A stretch of 5,585 nt of DNA from an uncultured Opitutia bacterium (GTDB lineage: Bacteria; Verrucomicrobiota; Verrucomicrobiia; Opitutales; UBA953), in NCBI GenBank assembly GCA_903924185.1, contig CAIYAN010000031.1:1-5585 (forward strand). The letters are read 5' to 3'. Under the pieces are notes generated by a model that was not told the origin of the DNA, ran no database searches, and saw only the letters and a list, made by a program, of their open reading frames with translations. The translations under genes were made by a program, and so were the position numbers. Shown one piece after another: positions 1-5,585 of this stretch (within the stretch, counting starts at the first letter, position 1; each line of letters starts with the position of its first letter).

Positions 1-1
1 A

Positions 2-490
2 GCCCCGAAAGCTCCGGTCGCCGCCACGCCAATGCCGGCGAATGCCGCTATGCAGGCCGAGGCTGCCTCCTTTGGCCAACCCAAGTGGGCGGAACTTCCG
101 ACTGGCTGGACCGCGGCTGCCCCCAGTTCGATGCGTAAGGGCTCTTGGAATGTCGCCGGCCCCGGCGGAAGCCAAGCCGAAGTCGCCGTCACCGTGTTTC
201 CTGGCAACGTCGGCGGCACCACCGCCAACGTGAACCGCTGGCGTGGCCAGCTAGGCCTCGCGCCCGCGGCTGATGCCGACATCCAAGCCGCGGCGCAATC
301 GGGCAAGGTCGGCGCCGACGCTGGCCAGTATTTCCGCTTCGACTCGACAGACGGCAAGAAAGCCATGGTCGCCATGATGGTCCCGAAGAACGACTCTACT
401 TGGTTCTTTAAGTTCATGGGCGACCGTGACGCCGTGAACGCACAGACCGCCGCCTTCCTCAAGTTCCTAGCCACCTCCCAAATCCCGTGA
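2..490 (+). CDS. Small exported/lipoprotein-like protein, 3' part, upstream of cytochrome c synthetase
   Basis: The reading frame is open from base 2, the first complete codon, to the TGA at 488-490, giving 162 visible residues, so the true start almost certainly lies upstream. An ATG at 32 exists, but the Ala/Pro-rich stretch runs straight through it, so it is probably internal. Residues 1-25 are a low-complexity Ala/Pro linker, as often follows a signal peptide or lipobox in exported proteins. The rest is a compact domain with a W-x-E-L-P-x-G-W opening (W29 to W36), a hydrophobic strand V61-F66, the motif A-N-V-N-R-W-R-G-Q (residues 75-83) and a closing T-W-F-F-K-F-x-G-D block (133-141). 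From memory, small proteins with this NVNRWRGQ and WFFK pattern occur beside ResB/CcsA genes in Verrucomicrobia and Planctomycetes; the biochemical role is unknown to me. It overlaps the next gene by four bases. A role in cytochrome c maturation is inferred from context only. No haem-binding CXXCH is present. Confidence 0.8.
   Translation, partial: APKAPVAATPMPANAAMQAEAASFGQPKWAELPTGWTAAAPSSMRKGSWNVAGPGGSQAEVAVTVFPGNVGGTTANVNRWRGQLGLAPAADADIQAAAQSGKVGADAGQYFRFDSTDGKKAMVAMMVPKNDSTWFFKFMGDRDAVNAQTAAFLKFLATSQIP
487..490 (+). promoter_or_regulatory. GTGA stop/start overlap (translational coupling)
   Basis: The GTG start of the cytochrome c synthetase gene shares bases with the TGA stop of the preceding gene. 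The preceding bases are C- and A-rich and contain no recognisable Shine-Dalgarno sequence. This supports initiation by ribosomes that terminate on the upstream gene. The GTG start is favoured because the short N-terminus leads directly into the first membrane helix. The next in-frame ATG is residue 33, inside that helix. Confidence 0.7.
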
Positions 491-3400
491 ACGAAACCTT
501 CCTCGCGAAAGCTAAATCCGGCACCGCTTGGTTCAACTTCCTGGCCTCGCTGCAGCTGACCGTCTGGTTGCTGGTAGTCTCGATGCTCTTGATTGTCCTC
601 GGGACACTCGAGCAAGTGAACTGGGGCGTCTGGCATATCCAGAAGGCCTATTTTAGCTCCTGGGGCTGCTTCTACCCGCTTAATACCGCCGCCAGTTTCC
701 GCCTGCCGTTACCGGGGGGCTTCTTACTCGGGTCGCTCTTGGTCATTAACCTCATCTGTGCGCATTTCCGCCATTTCAAAATTAATGCACGCCATGCGGG
801 TATCTCACTCATCCACGGTGGTCTCATTTTGCTGTTAGTCGGGGGCTTCGTCACCGCCGCCTTCCAAGAGGAATCCGCGATGGTCGTCCCCGAAGGCGAA
901 ACCCGCGCCTTCTCCGAAGCATTCCGCGAATTTGAGGTAGCACTCGTCGACCAGACCGAGGCGGGCAAAGCGAAGGTCGTGGTCATCCCCGACGATTTGC
1001 TCCGCACGCTGACCGACCCGCAGGCCGAGCTAGAAATTCCCAGTTCGCCATTCAAAGCCAAGGTTGGTTTTTACTACCCCAACTCCGTGCTGCGGGCGAA
1101 ATCGCAGATGCCCGACGGGACTGATATCTCCGCAACCAAAGGGATTAAAGGGTTTGCGGCGAGTTCGCCAGTGGCGCTCAAGCGCCTTCCCGAGAGTTAC
1201 AACGACAATGTGGGCAACGTGCCGAGCATGCTCATCGAACTATTTGCCAACGGCCAGACCCTCGGCATTTGGCTGCTCAACGCGCAGCTCACTGAGTCCT
1301 TCCCCCCACAGACCTTTGAGCATGCCGGCCGCAAATATGAACTCTCTCTCCGTCGCGCCCGTACCTACCTCCCCTTTGACGTGCGTCTAGATCGCTTTAC
1401 CCACGAGAAGTATCCAGGAACGGAAATCCCACGCAATTTCGCCAGCGACGTCACCATTCAGGACAACGGTACTTCGTTCCCGTTCAATATCTCGATGAAT
1501 CAACCCCTCCGCCATGGCGGGATGACTTTTTATCAATCTAGTTTCGGCAGCACGAGTGCCGGCAAGGACATCAGCGTCCTCCAAGTCGTGCGCAACCCCG
1601 GCTGGCTCCTCCCTTATATCTCCGTCTCGCTGATGTCGCTCGGCCTCCTCGTCCACTTCGGCATCTCACTCTTCGGCTTCCTCAAACGCCGGACCAAAAC
1701 CGCCGCCACCGCGGGCCTCGTTGCCCTCTTGGCCCTGAGCCCCACGGACGCGCATGCCGCCGAAGCCTGGGATAGCCGAGAGATTGGCACGTTGCCCGTG
1801 CAGAGCGGTGGCCGCGTCATCCCCTTGGAAACACTCGCCAGTGGCTCCTTGCTCCAGATGCGTGCGCGCCGCGAAATCGCCCTCACCGAACTAGAAGCCG
1901 CCGCCTTTGGCAAAAAACCTTCGACTTGGACCGCGGACGAAAAGTCAGCCATTGCGGAGCAGTTCCCTGAACTCACCGATAGCCTTAAACAGCAGTTAGA
2001 AAAGCGCCCGGTTCGACTCAAGGGCCGCACGCTGGCCGCACATGACTGGCTCATCGAGGTTGCCTTCCGCGCTTCCATCGCCCGCCAGTTACCCACCTTC
2101 CGCGTCGACCACCCCGTGGTCCTCAAGTTGATGGGACGCGACCCCGAAAAGACCAAGTTCGTCAGCTGGGACGATATCTTAAAGCACAGTAAGGCGCTCA
2201 CCGATGCCGCAGATAAATCGCGCAAACGTGCCCAAGCCGATCGCGAAGTGGAGGACCGAGCGCTGCTCCAGCTTGAGTCGGCGGCCCGCCAGTATGCCCT
2301 CCTGTCGATGACTTTTATGCCCGGCGATCTCCCGGCCGACATCGCCCCCCAGCGCGAATACCAAGCTTGGCTGGGTGCCCTCAACCGCGCCGCCGAGGAG
2401 ATGCAGAAAAATCGCGGCACCTCCGCCGCCGCTCCGGCCTTCGACAAAGAACTCCAAGAGACACTGAAGGCCTTGGTCGAACGCTACCAAGATTTCGCCC
2501 GAGACGGCGCCATCCGCATCGTCCCGCCGAAGGACCCTACGACCACCACCGCCTGGGACAACCTAGGGACCGCCTTGCTGGCGGTGATCAACGATCGCAA
2601 TGCCCACCGGGCCGCCCTCGCCCCTGATGGCGTCGTAACTCGCTACGCCCTCTTCTGCGTCGCTTGGCGGGACGGGGACGACGATACCTGTCGCGACCAA
2701 GTCCGCGCCTTGAACGCCTCCTTAGCTGGCTCGTGGTCGACACGGGCAAATGCTGAGACTTCTTTTAGCCGCCTGCAGCCGTTCTACTGGTTGTTGATCG
2801 CCTACGTGTTGATCGTCCTCCTCGTCCTCTGGGCTTGGGCCGCGAGCAGCGAAGGGCCGCGCACCTGGGCCTATCTCCTGCTCGTCAGTATTTTCCTCCT
2901 GCACACCTTAGCCTTAGGCTACCGCATGTGGCTTCATGAGCGCCCGCCGGTGACCAACCTCTACTCTTCTGGTATCTTCATTGCCTGGGGCGCTGTCCTG
3001 CTTGGCGTCATCCTAGAACGCCTCTGGAAGAACGGCATCGGTGCAATGGCGGCAGGCCTCAGCGGCTTCCTCTCGCTCATCGTCGCCCATAACCTCGGCC
3101 TCTCGGGTGAAGATAACTTGGAAAGCGTCCGGGCGGTTCTCGACTCAAACTTTTGGTTATCGACGCACGTGACAACCGTGACCCTCGGCTATTCCGCGAC
3201 CTTCGTGGCAGGCTTGATCGGCGCGATTCACCTCTGGCTCCGTGCCTTCAAGTCCGACTACAAGGACGGAGATGCGCTCGCCCGTGCCGCCTACGGCATC
3301 CTCGCCTTTGCCCTCATTGCTAGCTTCATCGGCACGATGCTGGGTGGCATCTGGGCGGACCAGAGCTGGGGTCGCTTCTGGGGCTGGGATCCCAAGGAAA

Positions 3401-3681
3401 ATGGCGCCGTCCTAATCGTGATGTGGTGCGCCGTCTGCCTCCACGCCCGCTGGGGTGGCTTGGTGCGCCGCGAAGGTCTCATGCAGCTCCTCATCTTCGG
3501 AAATATCGTGACCGCTTGGTCCTGGTTCGGCACCAACCTCCTCGGCGTGGGCCTCCATAGCTACGGCTTCACGGAAACGGGCTCCTTCTGGCTCTACTAC
3601 GTCTTCGTCCCTTCACAGTTGGCGTTGATCGCCGTGGGCTGGCTCCCCGCCCGCGCCGCAAAGTCCGTCCAGACGGCATGA
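487..3681 (+). CDS. ccsBA: Fused System II cytochrome c synthetase (ResB/CcsB-CcsA)
   Basis: This 1,064-residue membrane protein is expected to export haem and attach it to CXXCH motifs of apocytochromes c on the outer face of the cytoplasmic membrane. The ResB/CcsB half has helices near 21-41, 76-93, 105-124 and 373-398, with an extracytoplasmic domain (125-372). ResB-like signatures are E-E-S-A-M-V-V-P-E-G-E (128-138), Y-P-G-T-E-I-P-R-N-F (309-318) and G-M-T-F-Y-Q-S-S (345-352). A short hydrophobic segment (404-419) follows, then an extracytoplasmic domain (about 425-762) opening with L-P-V-Q-S-G-G-R-V-I-P-L (436-447). The CcsA half has about nine helices (764-1053) and the WWD motif W-G-R-F-W-G-W-D (961-968). 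Likely haem ligands are H894 and H1024 in outer loops, H986 after the WWD loop and H93 (alternative H110) in the ResB half. Predicted topology places the WWD loop and both outer histidines outside, as expected. At 1,064 residues it is at the long end for fused synthetases. GTG start; overlaps both neighbours. Confidence 0.95.
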   Translation: MNETFLAKAKSGTAWFNFLASLQLTVWLLVVSMLLIVLGTLEQVNWGVWHIQKAYFSSWGCFYPLNTAASFRLPLPGGFLLGSLLVINLICAHFRHFKINARHAGISLIHGGLILLLVGGFVTAAFQEESAMVVPEGETRAFSEAFREFEVALVDQTEAGKAKVVVIPDDLLRTLTDPQAELEIPSSPFKAKVGFYYPNSVLRAKSQMPDGTDISATKGIKGFAASSPVALKRLPESYNDNVGNVPSMLIELFANGQTLGIWLLNAQLTESFPPQTFEHAGRKYELSLRRARTYLPFDVRLDRFTHEKYPGTEIPRNFASDVTIQDNGTSFPFNISMNQPLRHGGMTFYQSSFGSTSAGKDISVLQVVRNPGWLLPYISVSLMSLGLLVHFGISLFGFLKRRTKTAATAGLVALLALSPTDAHAAEAWDSREIGTLPVQSGGRVIPLETLASGSLLQMRARREIALTELEAAAFGKKPSTWTADEKSAIAEQFPELTDSLKQQLEKRPVRLKGRTLAAHDWLIEVAFRASIARQLPTFRVDHPVVLKLMGRDPEKTKFVSWDDILKHSKALTDAADKSRKRAQADREVEDRALLQLESAARQYALLSMTFMPGDLPADIAPQREYQAWLGALNRAAEEMQKNRGTSAAAPAFDKELQETLKALVERYQDFARDGAIRIVPPKDPTTTTAWDNLGTALLAVINDRNAHRAALAPDGVVTRYALFCVAWRDGDDDTCRDQVRALNASLAGSWSTRANAETSFSRLQPFYWLLIAYVLIVLLVLWAWAASSEGPRTWAYLLLVSIFLLHTLALGYRMWLHERPPVTNLYSSGIFIAWGAVLLGVILERLWKNGIGAMAAGLSGFLSLIVAHNLGLSGEDNLESVRAVLDSNFWLSTHVTTVTLGYSATFVAGLIGAIHLWLRAFKSDYKDGDALARAAYGILAFALIASFIGTMLGGIWADQSWGRFWGWDPKENGAVLIVMWCAVCLHARWGGLVRREGLMQLLIFGNIVTAWSWFGTNLLGVGLHSYGFTETGSFWLYYVFVPSQLALIAVGWLPARAAKSVQTA
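1684..1764 (+). other. Internal signal-peptide-like segment at the ResB/CcsA fusion joint
   Basis: Residues 400-426 of the synthetase contain a basic stretch (K400, R401, R402, K404), a short Ala/Leu-rich hydrophobic core (about 405-417), a helix-breaking S-P-T, and A422-H423-A424 followed by A425. This is the n-h-c layout and A-x-A site of a signal peptidase I substrate. The core of about 14 residues is short for a stable membrane helix. In the topology model it must cross from the cytoplasm outward so that the next domain lies outside. The likely origin is the signal peptide of a once separate CcsA protein retained after gene fusion. Whether it is cleaved cannot be told from sequence. Confidence 0.6.
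3678..3681 (+). promoter_or_regulatory. ATGA start/stop overlap between synthetase and RfaH-like gene
   Basis: The ATG of the NusG/RfaH-like gene overlaps the TGA stop of the cytochrome c synthetase gene. The bases before it contain no purine-rich Shine-Dalgarno block at the usual spacing. The arrangement predicts termination-reinitiation and a shared transcript. Confidence 0.75.
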
Positions 3682-4205
3682 CCGACCAACCCTCCCTCGC
3701 ATGGTTCTGCGTGAAGGCCAAGCCTCGCCAAGAGGCCGTGGCCGTCCGCAACCTGCGAGCGCTGGGTCCAGTCGAACTGGTCTTCCCACGCATCCGCCGC
3801 ACCCGCCGCGGACATCAGAAGAACCGCGAGGTCGTCGAGCCCCTCTTCCCCGGCTACCTCTTCCTCCGCTATGACGCGGCGGAACTCAACGGCACGGTCC
3901 GGAGTACCCGTGGGGTCCTTCACCTCGTTGCCAAAAACGGCCAACCCGTCGAAGTGGACGTCAAAGTCATCAACGAACTGCTCGCCCTCGGGCCTGACGC
4001 CATCCTCTCAGCCCTAGATGAAGAACTGCAGATCGGAGCTAAGGTGCGCATCGTGCGCGGTATCTTCGCCGGCTCCGAAGGCGAAGTTCTCCGTCTCGAG
4101 ACGCCGCAGAAACGTATCGCGGTGCTGCTCTCCTTACTCGGCTCAGACCAGCCCGTCGAACTATCCTCTGAAGATGTCGAAGGGCTTCCGAACGAAGGCG
4201 TCTAA
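3678..4205 (+). CDS. NusG-superfamily transcription elongation factor, RfaH-like
   Basis: This 175-residue protein should bind RNA polymerase through an N-terminal NGN domain (about 7-105) and contact ribosome or other factors through a C-terminal KOW domain (about 117-168). The NGN signature starts with W-F-C-V-K-A-K-P-R-Q-E (9-19), and E-P-L-F-P-G-Y-L-F (54-62) is the conserved core strand. The segment T-R-G-V-L-H-L-V (77-84) resembles the T-R-G-V-S-H-F-V of E. coli RfaH rather than the T-P-G-V-x-G-F-V typical of housekeeping NusG. The KOW core is G-A-K-V-R-I-V-R-G-I-F-A-G (120-132). These features favour a specialised paralogue that suppresses pausing or termination on selected long operons, often surface polysaccharide clusters. 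It overlaps the synthetase gene by ATGA and is followed 14 bases later by a YhcH-family gene. I saw no nearby secE, rplK or rplA, the usual neighbours of housekeeping nusG. Family assignment is firm; the RfaH-like subtype is an inference, and the target operon is unknown. Confidence 0.9.
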   Translation: MTDQPSLAWFCVKAKPRQEAVAVRNLRALGPVELVFPRIRRTRRGHQKNREVVEPLFPGYLFLRYDAAELNGTVRSTRGVLHLVAKNGQPVEVDVKVINELLALGPDAILSALDEELQIGAKVRIVRGIFAGSEGEVLRLETPQKRIAVLLSLLGSDQPVELSSEDVEGLPNEGV

Positions 4206-4219
4206 ACCACTACCAAGCC

Positions 4220-4675
4220 ATGATTCAAGACCAGCTCGTCCACTCCGCTCACTACGAAGGCTTACATCCGTCCTTTCCCCAAGCCTTTGCCTGGCTCAAG
4301 GCCTTCGACCCGCAGACGCCGGATGGGAAATATGAGATTGCGGGGCCCACCCTGACCGCCGGTGTACAGCGCTACACCACCAAGCCCGACGCCGAAAAGA
4401 AATGGGAGGCCCACGAGGTCTTCGGTGACATCCAAGTGCTCTTCGCGGGTGAAGAAATCTGCGGCCACACCGATGTGCGCACCCTGTCGGTGACCGAACC
4501 CTACAAGCCCGAGAAGGACGTCGCTAAATACGCCCACCCTAGCCAGCCCACGACGCACCTGCATTTCCGTCCTGGTAGCTTCACCGTCTTCTACCCGCAA
4601 GATGGCCACCAACCGGGCGTCATGGTCGACCAGCCCGCTGAAGTCTTGAAGGTCGTCATCAAGTTCAAGGTCTAG
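4220..4675 (+). CDS. YhcH/YjgK/YiaL family protein (EbgC/NanQ-like)
   Basis: This 151-residue cytosolic protein belongs to the cupin-like YhcH/YjgK/YiaL (DUF386) family, which includes the EbgC beta-galactosidase subunit and NanQ, a sialic acid anomerase. The length matches the family. Recognisable blocks are W-E-A-H-E-V-F-G-D-I-Q (62-72), where H65 and D70 belong to the conserved polar cluster, and F-T-V-F-Y-P-Q-D-G-H-Q-P-G (121-133), where D128 and H130 fit the usual F-P-x-D-x-H-x-P signature. The C-terminus V-L-K-V-V-I-K-F (142-149) is the typical closing strand. There is no signal peptide or membrane segment. The likely role is handling a sugar or sugar acid, perhaps as an anomerase, but the substrate cannot be read from the sequence and no sialic acid or galactoside genes are visible. 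The ATG at 4220 gives the standard N-terminus (M-I-x-D) of the family. It has no clear Shine-Dalgarno site, and the 14-base gap suggests co-transcription with the RfaH-like gene. Confidence 0.9.
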   Translation: MIQDQLVHSAHYEGLHPSFPQAFAWLKAFDPQTPDGKYEIAGPTLTAGVQRYTTKPDAEKKWEAHEVFGDIQVLFAGEEICGHTDVRTLSVTEPYKPEKDVAKYAHPSQPTTHLHFRPGSFTVFYPQDGHQPGVMVDQPAEVLKVVIKFKV

Positions 4676-4737
4676 GGTCACGGTTTTACCTCGATAGCGG
4701 CTGGCGGGCTTTCATCGTGAAGCCACCCCACCCCGCC
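4676..4737 (+). other. 62-base intergenic gap, possible small hairpin
   Basis: This is the largest gap in the window. GGCTT at 4707-4711 can pair with AAGCC at 4720-4724, extended by CA/TG around a three-base loop with one bulged T. There is no T-run after it, so it is not a convincing intrinsic terminator. The hairpin would cover an in-frame GTG at 4717 that could be an alternative start for the hydrolase gene. No convincing -35/-10 pair is visible. Confidence 0.3.
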
Positions 4738-5585
4738 ATGCGTAGCTTCCTTGCCCTCCTGTTCACCCTTTCCCTTGCAAGTGGGCAGGAGACCACCCGG
4801 ATCCGCGACGTCATTTACCAGAAACGCGACGGCTTCGCGCTCACGCTGGACGTCTTCACACCAGCCAAGCCTAATGGCGCGGCGATGATTAAAATCGTGA
4901 GCGGGGGTTGGAATTCTAATCACAATGGCATCGGTGATGGCGGCTGGACGAAGTCCGGCTACACGACCTTCGTCGTGGTGCATGGCTCGCAGCCGCGCTT
5001 CCATATCGACGAGATCGTGACCGACGTACAGCGGGCGGTGCGTTTTGTGCGGGCTAACGCCACCACCTACGGGATCGACCCGAATAAGATCGGTGTCACT
5101 GGCAGCAGCGCCGGTGGCCACCTCTCGCTGATGCTCGCCGTCAAGGGCGACGCCGGTAATACGAAGGCTCCGGATCCCATCGACCGCGCGAGTAGCGAGG
5201 TGCAAGCGGTCGCCTGCTATTACCCACCGACCGACTTCATCAGCTGGATCACCGAGAACGATGGCCTTAACGGCGTCGGCCCGCTCGCCAGTCGCAAGCC
5301 AGCCTTTGGTCCCAAAATTGATACACCGGAAGGCATGGCCGCGATGGGTAAGGCGCTGTCGCCCCTGACGTGGGTCAAAAAAGCCCAGCCGCCGATCTAC
5401 ATTGTCCAAGGTGACAACGACGTCCTCGTGCACTTCAGCCAGGCCCTGCGTTTCCAGAAGAAGTCCACCGACGCCGGTGCTACCTGTGAGGTCCTCATCC
5501 GCGAAGGGGCGGGCCACGGTGGCTGGAAAGAAATGGGTGAAGACAACGCACGCATGGCCGAATGGATTGACCTGCACCTCTTGAG
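4738..5585 (+). CDS. Secreted alpha/beta hydrolase (esterase-like), 3' end cut by window
   Basis: The frame from the ATG at 4738 stays open to the window edge, giving 282 complete codons, so probably only a few C-terminal residues are missing. The N-terminus is a short signal peptide: R2, hydrophobic core F4-A14, and a possible A-S-G cleavage site before Q17. An in-frame GTG at 4717 would add seven residues and cannot be excluded; neither start has a Shine-Dalgarno sequence. The mature protein shows alpha/beta hydrolase order: oxyanion region V-S-G-G-W (54-58), nucleophile elbow G-S-S-A-G-G-H (122-128) with S124 as nucleophile, acid region Q-G-D-N-D-V-L-V (224-231) with D228 the best candidate and D226 next, and H260 in G-A-G-H-G-G-W. 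The D-V-F-T-P near 38-42 and the motif V-V-H-G-S-Q-P (80-86) fit esterase/dienelactone-hydrolase-like proteins common in Planctomycetes and Verrucomicrobia. It probably hydrolyses an ester outside the cytoplasm; a polysaccharide-linked ester is plausible but unproven. A long reverse-strand frame over the same bases is a shadow. Confidence 0.88.
   Translation, partial: MRSFLALLFTLSLASGQETTRIRDVIYQKRDGFALTLDVFTPAKPNGAAMIKIVSGGWNSNHNGIGDGGWTKSGYTTFVVVHGSQPRFHIDEIVTDVQRAVRFVRANATTYGIDPNKIGVTGSSAGGHLSLMLAVKGDAGNTKAPDPIDRASSEVQAVACYYPPTDFISWITENDGLNGVGPLASRKPAFGPKIDTPEGMAAMGKALSPLTWVKKAQPPIYIVQGDNDVLVHFSQALRFQKKSTDAGATCEVLIREGAGHGGWKEMGEDNARMAEWIDLHLL

Noticed and set aside
32..490. ATG at base 32 as the true start of the first gene
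   Set aside because: The Ala/Pro-rich coding pattern continues upstream to the window edge, and a start here would leave an exported-type protein without any signal sequence.
1738..1764. Frameshift or assembly chimera at the ResB/CcsA joint
   Set aside because: The frame is continuous, codon use does not change, and ResB-CcsA fusions are an established arrangement, so a natural fusion is the simpler reading.
1614..2447. A 277-codon reverse-strand open frame inside the synthetase gene
   Set aside because: Its translation is Ser/Arg/Ala-rich low-complexity typical of an antisense shadow, and the sense strand encodes a continuous ResB-CcsA protein there.
3597..3944. Reverse-strand open frame across the synthetase/RfaH-like junction
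   Set aside because: It is opposite two well-supported coding regions, has no domain signature and no initiation signal.
4707..4724. Intrinsic terminator before the hydrolase gene
   Set aside because: The stem is only five pairs plus a bulged extension and there is no T-tract after it, so only a weak hairpin is claimed.
4678..5577. A 299-codon open frame on the reverse strand
   Set aside because: It lies opposite a + strand frame with a signal peptide and a complete hydrolase triad. Its translation shows no recognisable domain; it is a by-product of high GC third positions.
1..5585. An ops-like RfaH recruitment element (GGCGGTAG core)
   Set aside because: I did not see this core by eye, and no long non-coding leader is present where it would act. 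Elements in this lineage may differ from the E. coli sequence.

Overview
The window is 5,585 bases of GC-rich DNA packed with genes that all run on the + strand. It holds five protein-coding genes; the first and last are cut by the window edges. I see no RNA genes, mobile elements, CRISPR arrays or large repeats. The gene content suggests Verrucomicrobiota, perhaps an Opitutales relative. The reasons are a very large ResB-CcsA fusion, the small lipoprotein-like gene in front of it, an RfaH/NusG-type protein, a planctomycete/verrucomicrobial style of secreted alpha/beta hydrolase, and the lack of Shine-Dalgarno sequences. This taxonomic call is from recognition, not from a search.

Region 2-3681 is a cytochrome c maturation unit. 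The 3' end of a gene for a probable exported small protein overlaps by four bases (GTGA) the start of a 1,064-residue System II cytochrome c synthetase (ResB/CcsB fused to CcsA). The synthetase shows the WWD haem-handling motif and the expected histidines. Between its two halves lies a roughly 335-residue extracytoplasmic domain, preceded by a segment that looks like an internal signal peptide.

Region 3678-4205 encodes a NusG-superfamily elongation factor that reads more like RfaH than housekeeping NusG. It overlaps the synthetase gene by ATGA, so the first three genes form a tight, probably translationally coupled operon. A specialised antiterminator coupled to cytochrome c synthesis is the most unusual feature of the window.

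Region 4220-5585 carries a YhcH/YjgK/YiaL (EbgC/NanQ-like) protein only 14 bases downstream and then, after a 62-base gap, a secreted alpha/beta hydrolase that runs off the right edge. These two point to carbohydrate metabolism and have no obvious link to cytochrome assembly. No strong promoter or terminator can be defended anywhere in the window.
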